Source of the DNA: Methylocystis iwaonis
Lineage (GTDB): Bacteria > Pseudomonadota > Alphaproteobacteria > Rhizobiales > Beijerinckiaceae
Assembly (NCBI RefSeq): GCF_027925385.1
Contig: NZ_AP027142.1
Location: 2,276,001 to 2,340,000, forward strand
Reading direction: 5' to 3'
DNA length: 64,000 bases
Numbering within the stretch: position 1 is the stretch's first letter; every line of letters begins with the position of its first letter. A model generated the notes under the pieces. It saw nothing but the letters and a program-made list of their open reading frames with translations. It was not told the origin of the DNA and made no database searches. Positions 11,315 to 20,196 of the stretch are shown here, piece after piece. The translations under genes and the position numbers were made by a program.

Positions 11315-11911
11315 ATGCAGAAAATCAAAAACATATGCGTCTACTGCGGCTCTGCTGAGGGGGACGACCCGCGCTACGCCGTCGCTGCGGAAACTTTCGG
11401 GCGCACGCTCGCCAGAGCCGGCATCGGGCTCGTCTTCGGCGGCGGCTCCTGCGGTCTGATGGGCGTCGTGGCGCGCTCGACGCTGAACGCCGGCGGCCGC
11501 GTGACCGGCATCATTCCGGGCTTCCTCGACGAACGCGAGATCGCCCTGCAGGGCATGACGGAGCTGATCGTCGTCGACGACATGCATACGCGAAAGCGGC
11601 TGATGTTCGAAAAGTCCGACGCCTTCGTGGCGTTGCCCGGCGGCGTCGGGACGCTCGAGGAGCTCACCGAGCAGCTCACCTGGATTCAGCTCGGGCGCCA
11701 CACCAAGCCGCTCGTGATCGCCGACATCGCGGGATTCTGGCGGCCGCTGCTGACGCTCTTCGCCCATATGCACAATGCGGGCTTCATCCGCGAAGGATAT
11801 GACGTGCGCTACGCTGTGGCCGAGCGTGTGGAGGACATTCTGCCGATGATCGCGTCGACGGCGCGCCGCATGCCCCAGATCGAAGAGACGGCGGTGACGG
11901 AGAGGATGTGA
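11315..11911 (+). CDS. LOG-family nucleoside monophosphate phosphoribohydrolase
   Basis: A 198-residue Rossmann-fold protein of the TIGR00730/LOG family. Signature motifs are CVYCGSAEG at the N-terminus, FGGGSCGLMG, and the catalytic LPGGVGTLEEL, with MHTRKRLMFEKSDAFVALP between the last two. Members hydrolyse N6-modified or plain nucleoside monophosphates to base and ribose 5-phosphate (cytokinin activation in plants). The substrate in this organism is unknown. A purine-rich ribosome binding site (ggaagaga) precedes the ATG. Confidence 0.9.
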   Translation: MQKIKNICVYCGSAEGDDPRYAVAAETFGRTLARAGIGLVFGGGSCGLMGVVARSTLNAGGRVTGIIPGFLDEREIALQGMTELIVVDDMHTRKRLMFEKSDAFVALPGGVGTLEELTEQLTWIQLGRHTKPLVIADIAGFWRPLLTLFAHMHNAGFIREGYDVRYAVAERVEDILPMIASTARRMPQIEETAVTERM

Positions 11912-11928
11912 CGCCGTAATCCGGACTT

Positions 11929-11951
11929 GGACCGCGCGCCTTCAGGCGCGC
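11929..11951 (+). repeat. REP palindrome, left member of a pair
   Basis: A 23-bp REP unit of the form ggaccgcgcgcc-ttcaggcgcgc, identical to the units beside the RAYT gene near 28.2 and 28.8 kb. Its inverted partner lies at 12134-12156, and the pair brackets an R1 element. The hairpin lies just after the LOG-family stop codon. Confidence 0.8.
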
Positions 11952-11970
11952 ATCAAAGCGCCCGCAGATT

Positions 11971-12113
11971 GTTGACAAACCTCCGAGGCGGCCTCGTCCT
12001 TCGAGACGCGAGCGTCGCTCGCTCCTCAGGATGAGGCCTAAGTGTTTGGCGAAGTTGCAGAAGCTCCTCATGCCGAGGAGCCTGCGCGGCAGGCGTCTCG
12101 AAGCATGTGGGGC
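11971..12113 (+). repeat. Dispersed repeat R1, copy 1
   Basis: About 145 bp beginning gttgacaaacctccgaggcg and ending near gcgtctcgaagcatg. It contains two imperfect hairpins (gacgcgagcgtcgctcg and ctcctcatgccgaggag) around a conserved core ggatgaggcctaagtgttt. Three other copies in the window (24.3, 38.6 and 62.3 kb) are highly similar over the full length. It does not encode a protein. Here it sits inside a pair of inverted REP units. Confidence 0.85.
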
Positions 12114-12133
12114 CTTACCGGCGCTTTGTCAGA

Positions 12134-12156
12134 GCGCGCCTGAAGGCGCGCGGTCC
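12134..12156 (-). repeat. REP palindrome, right member of a pair
   Basis: The inverted copy of the unit at 11929-11951 (gcgcgcctgaaggcgcgcggtcc), lying just upstream of selO. The orientation matches the units that immediately flank the RAYT coding region at 28.2-28.8 kb. Confidence 0.8.
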
Positions 12157-12212
12157 GTGTTATGGCGCAAGCCTTGCTCGCTGAGCGCACGCGCCCCAGA
12201 AGAGACCCACAA

Positions 12213-13640
12213 ATGCCCGTCACAGCCGCCTACCGCCCCGAAGCCCTGCACGAGAGCCTGGGCGATCCTTTTTTCGACCGCGTCGACGCCGCCAACTTCC
12301 CGCAGACGATCCTGCGCTTCCGTAATCAGCGCTGGGCCGCGCGCGTCGGCCTCGACGGACTTACCGACGACGAATGGGTTGCGCATTTCGGCCGTTTCGA
12401 GCCCCTGCCCGGCAGCTTGGCGCAGCCGCTCGCGCTGCGCTACCACGGTCATCAATTCCGCGTGTACAACACCGAGCTCGGCGATGGACGCGGCTTCCTC
12501 TTCGCGCAATTGCGCGACGTCGCCGATGGGCGCCTGCTCGATCTCGGCACCAAGGGCAGCGGTCAGACTCCCTGGTCGCGGCGCGGCGACGGGCGCCTCA
12601 CGCTCAAGGGCGGCGTTCGCGAAATTCTCGCGACCGAAATGCTCGAAGCGCTCGGCGTCGACACGTCGAAAACCTTCAGCCTCATCGAGACGGGCGAGGC
12701 GCTCCAGCGCGGCGACGAGCCCTCGCCGACCCGCTCGAGCGTGCTCGTGCGGCTCTCGCATTCGCACATCCGCATCGGCACCTTCCAGCGGCTCGCCTAT
12801 CATGACGACAAAGGCGCGATCGATCGGCTGCTCGATTATGTTTGCGCCCATTACTTCCCGGCGCTCGCCGACCTTTCCGGCCAGGCCAAGGCGCGCGCCT
12901 TTTTCGAGACCGTTGTCGCGCGCGTCGCCAAGCTCGGCGCCGGTTATATGTCGGCGGGTTTCGTTCATGGCGTGCTCAATTCCGACAATATCAACGTCAC
13001 CGGCGAGAGCTTCGACTACGGACCCTGGCGCTTCGCCCCGAGTTACGATCCGCAATTTACAGCCGCTTATTTCGACGAAAGCGGACTCTATTCCTTCGGC
13101 CGTCAGCCCTCGGCGCTGAGCTGGAATCTTGCGCGCCTCGCCGAATGCCTGCTGCATCTGACCGGGCTGGAGTTCGCCCAACGCACGCTCGACAGTTTCG
13201 CGGGCGCTATCCAGAAGGAATTTCGCGCCATCCTGCTGCGCCGCCTGGCGCTCGCTCCCGCCGGAGAAGACGCCGACGCCCGGCTGGCGAAAGCCTTCAC
13301 CGACTTTCTGATCGCCTCCCGCGCGCCATTCGAGCAGACGTTTTTCGATTGGCGCGGCGGGCTTGCGAGCAGCGAACGGGCAAAGGCGAGCCCTTCCGCG
13401 GCCTTCTACGATGCGCCGGAGTTCTCGCCCGTCCGCGCGGCTTTCGCCGAACATGAGGCGACGGCCGACGCCCGGCTCGATCATCCCTATTTCCGCCGGA
13501 CGGCGCCCTGCGCCATGCTCATCGACGAGGTCGAGTCGATCTGGGCGGCGATCGCCGAGCGCGACGACTGGTCGTTGCTGCGCGCCAAAATCGCGCAGAT
13601 CGGCGAGATGCGCGAGGCCTATGGCTTTGCCTCGGCCTAG
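12213..13640 (+). CDS. selO: Protein adenylyltransferase SelO (YdiU/UPF0061 family)
   Basis: A pseudokinase-fold enzyme that transfers AMP from ATP to Ser/Thr/Tyr of target proteins, linked to redox homeostasis. Family blocks are clear: RYHGHQFRVYNTELGDGRG, DLGTKGSGQTPWSRRGDGRL, LKGGVREILATEMLEALGV and HGVLNSDNINVTGESFDYGP (the metal-binding loop, with Asn-Ser-Asp-Asn where many homologues have NTDN). The start at 12213 (MPVTAAYRPE) gives 475 residues; an in-frame ATG at 12162 would add 17 residues encoded partly by repeat-flanking DNA. In many bacteria the C-terminal residue region carries Cys or Sec; here the protein ends in GFASA without it. Confidence 0.92.
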   Translation: MPVTAAYRPEALHESLGDPFFDRVDAANFPQTILRFRNQRWAARVGLDGLTDDEWVAHFGRFEPLPGSLAQPLALRYHGHQFRVYNTELGDGRGFLFAQLRDVADGRLLDLGTKGSGQTPWSRRGDGRLTLKGGVREILATEMLEALGVDTSKTFSLIETGEALQRGDEPSPTRSSVLVRLSHSHIRIGTFQRLAYHDDKGAIDRLLDYVCAHYFPALADLSGQAKARAFFETVVARVAKLGAGYMSAGFVHGVLNSDNINVTGESFDYGPWRFAPSYDPQFTAAYFDESGLYSFGRQPSALSWNLARLAECLLHLTGLEFAQRTLDSFAGAIQKEFRAILLRRLALAPAGEDADARLAKAFTDFLIASRAPFEQTFFDWRGGLASSERAKASPSAAFYDAPEFSPVRAAFAEHEATADARLDHPYFRRTAPCAMLIDEVESIWAAIAERDDWSLLRAKIAQIGEMREAYGFASA

Positions 13641-13723
13641 AGCGTTTTCTTCTTGAACGCCCCTTGTGTGCGGCGCGATAATCCGCACGATTCTAGACGC
13701 TTTGCGGGGCGAGTGTTGCGGCG

Positions 13724-13942
13724 ATGAATGACAATGCCAGCAAGGCGGAGCAGGACGCGATCCGCGCCGAAATCGAGCGCCTGCGCCTGGAACACCACGA
13801 CCTCGAGGCGGCGATCGACGCGCTGATCGCCATGGGCCCGCCCGACCAGTTGCAAATTCAACGGCTCAAGAAGCGCAAGCTGGTTTTGCGCGATCGCATC
13901 GCCTTCCTCGAGGACCAGCTCACGCCCGACATCATCGCCTGA
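13724..13942 (+). CDS. YdcH/DUF465-family small coiled-coil protein
   Basis: A 72-residue protein with the DUF465 pattern: a first helix with IERLRLEHHDLEAAIDAL, a short turn, then QIQRLKKRKLVLRDRIAFLE. These small helical-hairpin proteins are widespread in Proteobacteria and of unknown function. The ATG at 13724 gives the expected length. It stands alone downstream of selO. Confidence 0.85.
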   Translation: MNDNASKAEQDAIRAEIERLRLEHHDLEAAIDALIAMGPPDQLQIQRLKKRKLVLRDRIAFLEDQLTPDIIA

Positions 13943-13947
13943 CGCCA

Positions 13948-14196
13948 CTTCCGTTTGAGTAGCTCGCTTGGGGACGTGTCATTCCCGGCGGGCTGAAAGC
14001 CCGACCGGGAATCTAGAGCCATAAGAGCGCTGGTTTTGCTCAAAGCCGTCATTGCGAGCGAAGCGAAGCAATCCAGAGCAGCGACGCGGCGCTGGATTGC
14101 TTCGTCGGCTCCGCCTCCTCGCAATGACGGCGGTAATTCCGATCGCTCGCTTTGCGAGCGTCAGGAATGACAAGGAACCAAACAAAGCGGATCCCA
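13948..14196. repeat. Composite repeat: R3 with R2 nested inside
   Basis: The outer R3 ends are cttccgtttgagtagctcgc at the left and ccaaacaaagcggatcc at the right, with attcccggcgggctgaaagc and tcaggaatgac just inside. A complete R2 palindrome (14048-14130; gtcattgcgagcgaagcgaa ... cctcgcaatgacgg) sits in the middle. The same modular arrangement recurs at 24.5, 43.6, 52.7 and 58.4 kb, with or without the R2 insert. It holds no gene. Confidence 0.75.
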
Positions 14197-14299
14197 TATG
14201 AGACGGCACACGGCTTGAAGCCCAGCCATCAGCGGCGCTCCCTTGTCTCTTTTCGAGACGGAAGCGAGCCGCTCTTGGTCAAACCTGGGAAATTAAGCC

Positions 14300-14512
14300 A
14301 TGTCTCGTTTCAGTCTTTCGATTAATGATTCCTACCGGCGCCCAGTAGCAGCCGATCGCTATGGTCGAAGCGTCCGGCGTGTGGAAGGCGTCCACGTCAT
14401 CGGCGAAAGCCAGCTCCTTCCGCTCCTGGTCAAAGTCGCCCTGGCGCTCGCCCTTCTCGCCGCGGCGACCACATCCATCGCCGTCTGGCGCCTCTTCGCC
14501 TTCCCGCATTGA
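14300..14512 (+). CDS. Small membrane-anchored hypothetical protein
   Basis: A 70-residue reading frame with a polar N-terminal half (MSRFSLSINDSYRRPVAADR) and one hydrophobic helix at about residues 41-63 (LLPLLVKVALALALLAAA). Codon use is GC-rich at third positions in the second half, as in real genes here, but no family is recognised and the ribosome binding site is weak. It may be a true small membrane protein or a chance frame. Confidence 0.4.
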   Translation: MSRFSLSINDSYRRPVAADRYGRSVRRVEGVHVIGESQLLPLLVKVALALALLAAATTSIAVWRLFAFPH

Positions 14513-14645
14513 CGCGCAAACAATCATCCCCGGCTGGGCGAAAACCCAGCCGGGGATACAAAAAGAGTGCCTTGTTTGGGAAGTATATACGAGCTTGACC
14601 CAAATCCGGGATGGGATAGTGTCTTCTCACTAAAGGAGACACCTT

Positions 14646-15562
14646 GTGGTTACGAATTTCGATAGCCTGTTCGATCTAATGGAAGCGTTCCCGGACGAGC
14701 AGGCTTGCATCGATCTTCTGCGCGCCATTCGTTGGCGCGACGGCGAGTTTTGCCCCTACTGCAAGCGCAACAGAATCTACCATTTCAGCGACCGTAAGAC
14801 GTTCAAATGCGGCGAGTGCCGCCAGCGCTTCTCGATCAAAGTCGGCACGATCTTTGAGGACACGAAATTGCCGCTCCGCAAATGGTTTATGGCGATTTGG
14901 ATGATTGCCAACCAGCCCAAGAACATTGCCTCGACCACGCTGGCGAAAGACCTGAAAATCACGCAAAAAACGGCGTGGTTCGTCCTTCACCGCCTTCGCC
15001 ATGCGGCCCGCACACCTTCGTTCAATGCGCCCCTGAAGGGAGATGTTGAGGCGGACACGACGTTCGCTGGCGGCAAGGAAAAGAACAAGCACGCCAGGGA
15101 CCAGAAGGGTGACACACAGGGCGGCGCTAGCAAGGTGGTTGTGCTCAGCATTATCGAACGCGGCGGCGAGCCTAGCGCCAAGCATGTGCCCGACCACAAG
15201 GCTAAAAATCTTCAAGGCAAGGTGCGCCAGAACGTCGTTAGGGGAGCAGCGGTTCTGACTGATGAGGACAAGGCGTATGTTGGTCTTGGGAACGACTATA
15301 CTCATCCAGCCGTTAACCACAGCGCTGGAGAATATTGCTGCTTGGCGGCTTCGCTCATACGAACTCAATCGAGTCAGTGTGGGCTTTGCTCAAGCGCCAA
15401 ATCATCGGCGTACATCCTTGGGTGTCGCCGGAGCGCCTCCGCCGCTACGCGGCTGAAACGATTTGGCGCTACAACCGTCGCGGCAGGAAAGTGACCCCGC
15501 GAGTGGACGCGATTTTTCCCTGCGTTCGGGGGCACCTAACTTACGAGGCTCTGGTAGCATGA
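14646..15562 (+). pseudogene. IS1595-family (ISXO2-like) transposase, frameshifted
   Basis: The first frame (14646 to about 15335) carries an N-terminal zinc ribbon (CPYCKRN and CGECRQRF, residues about 37-61) and the start of a DDE domain: VEADTTFAGGKEKNKH, then VLTDEDKAY and NHSAGEY. The rest (HTNSIESVWALLKRQIIG, holding the catalytic Glu) continues in another frame from about 15335 to 15562, so one base has been lost near 15335. No classic slippery run is present, so programmed frameshifting looks unlikely. The upstream sequence gcttgacccaaatccgggat may be near the left end. The right terminal repeat was not found. Confidence 0.82.
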
Positions 15563-15786
15563 CCGAGTCAAAAAAGACGAAGAAGACAGAGAACACCCCA
15601 TTGATTGGGATTGATTTATCATTTGGCGAAGCTCTAGAGCGGTTTTTGCAAACCGACCCCAAAGAGCTAGCTTCTGCAATCGAAAAAACCAAAAGGCGAT
15701 CAGATGAAATCGAGCGAAGCGCCGCAGAACGACGCGAGCGGCTCAGATCAGCCGCAAAAGGACCAGCAAAAAAGTTCAGTCTTTGA
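15559..15786 (+). CDS. Small protein coupled to the IS1595 transposase (passenger gene A)
   Basis: A 75-residue, highly charged protein. Its ATG overlaps the transposase stop (ATGA at 15559-15562). A conserved-looking centre, LSFGEALERFLQTDPKELAS, is followed by a long basic helix (KRRSDEIERSAAERRERLRS). I do not recognise a named family; small proteins with an SF-EAL-RF-QTDP core are, as far as I recall, often seen beside such transposases. Base composition is less GC-rich than the chromosomal genes around it, pointing to transfer together with the transposase. The last 83 bp overlap the next gene. Confidence 0.6.
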   Translation: MTESKKTKKTENTPLIGIDLSFGEALERFLQTDPKELASAIEKTKRRSDEIERSAAERRERLRSAAKGPAKKFSL

Positions 15787-16660
15787 CTTCCTTTATCACG
15801 ACGCCCGTCGCGTCTCGTCTTTCCTTGCTCAATTTTCCGATTACGGGCACCTTCTTTCTGTGAAGGCAACCGAGGCAACTGGGCAAGCCTCGACAAAGAG
15901 ATTCGACACCTCTGTTTCTGGCGCTCTCCCTATCGTCGCTAATGCAAAGGGGGAATGGCAACAATCGACGACCGACGACGAACGCGATAGTGCTGAACGC
16001 ACATTTGACCCGATTTGGGCAAACGCCCTCAATCTGCTCGCCTTTTTGTCAGAGCGTGAGCTGATTGAAAGAGATATAACGGCTGCGAGAATTGGGCAGT
16101 TTATCCTCGTGTCTGGACGCCTTGACCTTATTGATCTCGGGATATTTCGGGCAGCTTGGGAAAACGCGAAGGTAAAAGAAGTCATAGTGCATGGCGCTGC
16201 GGTCGCCGCAAACGTCGCGCCGAAGAACCGAAATGAGCGGCGAAGGGCCGAAAAGCAAAAGCCCACAGCGGCTACCGAAGCAGAGCTTGCAGTGGAGATG
16301 ATGGCAATGATGCCGCACTCGGCGATAGCCGCTGTTTCCAGTGGCCCACATGCGGCGTGGTGCGTTCTTCGCGACGAATGGCTCACCGTTCCTGCCGCCG
16401 ACATCTTGTTAAAGCACGGCGTCAATGTCGCCGGCGAATGGAGCATGCTTGGCATTCTTGATGCGATGCCCGATCAGCCAAATATTGAAATAGAACCTGG
16501 AATTTTCAGCCGGAATATTGATTACTTTATCTCTGGCATGAAACTTAGCCAGATGGCGATGCACTTCGCCGGGTTCGCGGGACCTGCAAGGCTCCTTCTT
16601 GGTCGCCCAGAGGAATCCTATGGGATCACGCCGCTTCTGATCTTCCGACAAGTCTCGTAG
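15704..16660 (+). CDS. Unknown protein, possibly DUF6414-like (passenger gene B)
   Basis: A 318-residue soluble protein. It starts with a polar Ser/Gln-rich leader, then SVFDFLYHDARRVSSFLAQF (residues about 25-44), which resembles the N-terminal segment of DUF6414-like proteins. The rest mixes alpha and beta segments with a basic stretch (NRNERRRAEKQKP, about residues 168-180) and no membrane helix or catalytic motif I can name. It overlaps gene A by 83 bp in another frame and has the same lower-GC, less biased codon use. The gene stops about 65 bp before the rpoH stop on the opposite strand. Function unknown; it looks like cargo of the IS1595 element. Confidence 0.65.
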   Translation: MKSSEAPQNDASGSDQPQKDQQKSSVFDFLYHDARRVSSFLAQFSDYGHLLSVKATEATGQASTKRFDTSVSGALPIVANAKGEWQQSTTDDERDSAERTFDPIWANALNLLAFLSERELIERDITAARIGQFILVSGRLDLIDLGIFRAAWENAKVKEVIVHGAAVAANVAPKNRNERRRAEKQKPTAATEAELAVEMMAMMPHSAIAAVSSGPHAAWCVLRDEWLTVPAADILLKHGVNVAGEWSMLGILDAMPDQPNIEIEPGIFSRNIDYFISGMKLSQMAMHFAGFAGPARLLLGRPEESYGITPLLIFRQVS

Positions 16661-16724
16661 ATCAAACTCAGAGCGCACTCCTCTTTCTGCGAAAGAATGC
16701 GCTCCAGCTTTTTGACTCTGCGCG

Positions 16725-17612
<888 letters not shown>

Positions 17613-17633
17613 GGTCAAATCTCCACAGCGCGC

Positions 17634-17661
17634 TATCTCTCGGGCATCATTTCGCGAGATA
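17634..17661. promoter_or_regulatory. Imperfect palindrome upstream of rpoH
   Basis: TATCTCTCG (17634-17642) and CGCGAGATA (17653-17661) form an inverted repeat matching at 8 of 9 positions, about 20-50 bp upstream of the rpoH start. It could be an operator or part of a 5' leader hairpin. Only the symmetry is seen; any regulatory role is inferred. Confidence 0.3.
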
Positions 17662-17731
17662 TCCGCGCATTTTGAACAACTCTAGGCGTTCAACACGCGG
17701 CGCCCCGGTCCTGTTCCCCCAGGAGCGGCGA

Positions 17732-19201
17732 TCACTCCGTTACGATTTTGTAACGTTCTCCGGCCACAACCGGCTCGCTTTCATCCAAACCATTGAGCAA
17801 TCTGAAATATTCGAGCGGGCGGTTGGGCGTCGTCATCCGCGCCGCAAGGCTTTCCGCCGTATCCGCGGTCCCGGCCGTGACGATGGAGAGCTTGAGCCCA
17901 TGCGCCTCGCGCGCCTCCTCCGGCGTGATCCGCCGGAAAGTCGCAATCGAGTCCATGAATTCCTTCTCCGCCTGGTCGGTGAGAGCCCTGGCGGCGAATA
18001 TCAAGCGGTAGAGATATTCGCCGGATTGGATCACGGCGAGGCGGAAGTTCCATTCCCCGGCGCGCGCCACGGCGGTGACCGCCGGCAGGCCGTTGACGTC
18101 GATCTTCCGCACGCTGGACGGCAGCAGACCATCCACCCAGCCGGACGCCACATAGGCTTCGAGACTTTCTGACGGCGGATTTCTGACCGTGTCGAGCCGC
18201 AGCGCCTCATTATCGGCCTGCCGGACGCCGAAGACCGCCTCGCTGGAGTTCTCCAGCAGGAAGCCCTCGGGCGCCGCAAAGGCGAAGCGCAGGCGCGGAT
18301 GGGTGAATTTCCGGTCGCGGACGAAGCCCTCCATCGGATCGTCGCCGAAAGCCACGCCGTTGATCGCCGCGAGATAGCCGGCCCGGTCGCGGTTCCCTAT
18401 GCCCGGCGCGCCGATCTGTCGGGCGACTGTAATGGCGCGGGTCACGCGCTCGGGGGTGGAGGGGTGGGTCGAGGTGATGTCGAAGCCGGAATCTTTCCGC
18501 TTCCCGTAAAGCGCCGCGCGCAGCTCGGACGAGCGGCCGAGCGCCGTCAGGAAGCGCGCCGCGCCGTAAGGGTCGAAGCCGGCCCGGGCGATCACCCTGA
18601 CGCCGGTTTCGTCGGCGTCGATCTCCTGCTGGCGGGAGAAGCTCGCCACCGACAGGCGCTGCTTCGAGCGCTCTTCCTCGCCCTTTTGCCGGCTCTGGAT
18701 CACGGTCGCCGCCTGTGAGATCAGCGCCGCCTCGCGCTCCTTTTCGGCGCGCAGCGCGCTGTGGCGCAGCGTGACATGGCCGATTTCATGCGCCATGACC
18801 GCCGCCGCCTCCGAGGCGTCGCCGGCAAGGGCCAGGAGCCCGCGTGTGACGTAAAGATTGCCCGAGGGCAGCGCGAAGGCGTTGACGACCGGCGTGTTGA
18901 GGATCGTCACCTTATAGGCGGTCTGACCGGGCGTCTCGCTGGCCTGCGCGAGCTTGACGAGAATATCGTTGAGATAATGTTCGGCGGCGACGGCCTGATA
19001 TTCGCCGCCAAATTGCGCGAGCAGCTCCTTGTGCTGGACCGAGGAGCGGTTATCCGTCTTGGAGAGCGCCGGCCGCGTGGGCGGGGTCGGCGTGGGCCCG
19101 AAGAGCTGGCCCTGCCGCTCGAGCTCGGCGCAATTGGCGAGCGCGACCGCGCAAGCGACGGCCAGGGCCGCCCGCCTCAGGAGGTCACGGCGTCGCGTCA
19201 A
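17732..19201 (-). CDS. M48-family metalloprotease lipoprotein
   Basis: A BepA/YfgC-like zinc protease expected in the periplasm. It has a lipoprotein signal ending in VALANC, the HEIGH zinc motif followed by a conserved Glu segment (QQEIDADETGV), and a C-terminal domain of about 200 residues ending in a LysM-like stretch (ESLAARM ... ERYKIVTE). Such proteases degrade or assist outer-membrane proteins. No ATG is available: the TTG at 19201 gives a compact lipoprotein signal and a 17-bp overlap with the upstream gene; another TTG at 19258 would lengthen it. It is probably co-transcribed with the nuclease-fold gene upstream. Confidence 0.85.
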   Translation of the reverse strand: MTRRRDLLRRAALAVACAVALANCAELERQGQLFGPTPTPPTRPALSKTDNRSSVQHKELLAQFGGEYQAVAAEHYLNDILVKLAQASETPGQTAYKVTILNTPVVNAFALPSGNLYVTRGLLALAGDASEAAAVMAHEIGHVTLRHSALRAEKEREAALISQAATVIQSRQKGEEERSKQRLSVASFSRQQEIDADETGVRVIARAGFDPYGAARFLTALGRSSELRAALYGKRKDSGFDITSTHPSTPERVTRAITVARQIGAPGIGNRDRAGYLAAINGVAFGDDPMEGFVRDRKFTHPRLRFAFAAPEGFLLENSSEAVFGVRQADNEALRLDTVRNPPSESLEAYVASGWVDGLLPSSVRKIDVNGLPAVTAVARAGEWNFRLAVIQSGEYLYRLIFAARALTDQAEKEFMDSIATFRRITPEEAREAHGLKLSIVTAGTADTAESLAARMTTPNRPLEYFRLLNGLDESEPVVAGERYKIVTE

Positions 19202-20063
19202 GGATTTCGATCTCGGCGGGCGTTGAAATCGCCATACGCGGCCCAAAGCCTGTCTCAATAAGTCCTCGCACGCGCGCCCGCCGCCCGATCAGCTTTGGGG
19301 GTTCGATTCCCGATGCGGCAAGAATAGCCAAATCGCGCCGCGAAATCACGACCGAGAAATCGTCAAACCGTTTTTTACCGAAATTCAAATAGATAGCGCC
19401 AGCACTTTGGCCGACGCCGTGGATTTTGCCCTCGACGATCGCCATTCCCTTGCGGTGCAGCAACGCCGCGCCGCTCTCTTTGGCGCCGGCGTCGATCGGG
19501 CGCATCTCCGGATCGGCCCAGAGACCTCGCGATGCGTCGCGCGCCGGGGCCTCGGCCGTAAGATAAGCCTGGGCGCAGGGCGCGGCGGGCGGATCGGGCC
19601 GGAAACGCGCAAGGCCCTCCTCCAGCAGAGCCGCCCCGACCGAGACGAGCGGCGCCTCGGCCCCTGCCCCGCTCGCGGCGAAGACCCGGGCTGGAAAGCG
19701 GCCCCAGCGGTCCGCCGAACCGGCGAAGGCGCCGAGAAAGACGTCTTTGCCGGTGAGCCATTCTGATAGCCGCTCATGCGCCGCGGCGCGACGCGCGCGG
19801 ACGTCCTTGGCGGGCGGCCCCGGGAATTCGAGCCCTGCGAGCGCGGCGCGGCGGCCGTCGTCGAGGAGAAGGTCGAAGTCTTCGTCCACCAAAGCGACGG
19901 TTGCGGGCGTCGCGTTTTCGAGCGAGCAGGCGCCGGATTCGGGGGCCGGCGAGAGCGCCCAGGCGCGCGGCACAAGAAAAACGACGCAGAACGCCGCCGC
20001 CGCGCATGGCGGAGAAAAGGCGAAGCGGCGACGGCCGCTGACGTTCTGTTTCATCAGCCTCAT
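19185..20063 (-). CDS. Thermonuclease-family (SNase-like) exported protein
   Basis: A 292-residue protein with a signal peptide (hydrophobic segment about residues 17-36, likely cleavage after AWA). A SNase-like core follows, with DGRRAALAGLEFPG, KDVFLGAFAGSADRWGRFPA and AALLEEGLARFRPD corresponding to the OB-fold strands and the conserved Asp/Arg/Gly segments. Catalytic Arg/Glu residues are not all obvious, so it may bind rather than cut nucleic acid. A second domain (KRFDDFSVVISRRD) resembles an OB-like tail. Its 3' end overlaps the start of the M48 protease gene. Confidence 0.7.
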   Translation of the reverse strand: MRLMKQNVSGRRRFAFSPPCAAAAFCVVFLVPRAWALSPAPESGACSLENATPATVALVDEDFDLLLDDGRRAALAGLEFPGPPAKDVRARRAAAHERLSEWLTGKDVFLGAFAGSADRWGRFPARVFAASGAGAEAPLVSVGAALLEEGLARFRPDPPAAPCAQAYLTAEAPARDASRGLWADPEMRPIDAGAKESGAALLHRKGMAIVEGKIHGVGQSAGAIYLNFGKKRFDDFSVVISRRDLAILAASGIEPPKLIGRRARVRGLIETGFGPRMAISTPAEIEILDATP

Positions 20064-20196
20064 GGCGCCAGATTAGCTTACGCTCGAACAACGGCAACGC
20101 CCGCCGCAATTACGCCCAAACAGGGCCTATGATGCGGCGCCAGAAAGCCAGCTCCGCCGGCTTTCAGCGCGGCCGTTTCACCCCCATATCTCGCCC

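Noticed and set aside
11929..12156. REP units considered as a possible CRISPR array
   Set aside because: Units are inverted rather than direct, spacers are not uniform, and there are no cas genes; REP/REPIN is the better explanation.
12129..13688. A 519-codon reverse-strand frame opposite selO
   Set aside because: selO family blocks are intact on the + strand, and the antisense frame begins and ends in repeat DNA.
15325..15345. Programmed -1 frameshift in the IS1595 transposase
   Set aside because: No A/T slippery run is present at the junction, and IS1595 transposases are normally made from a single frame.
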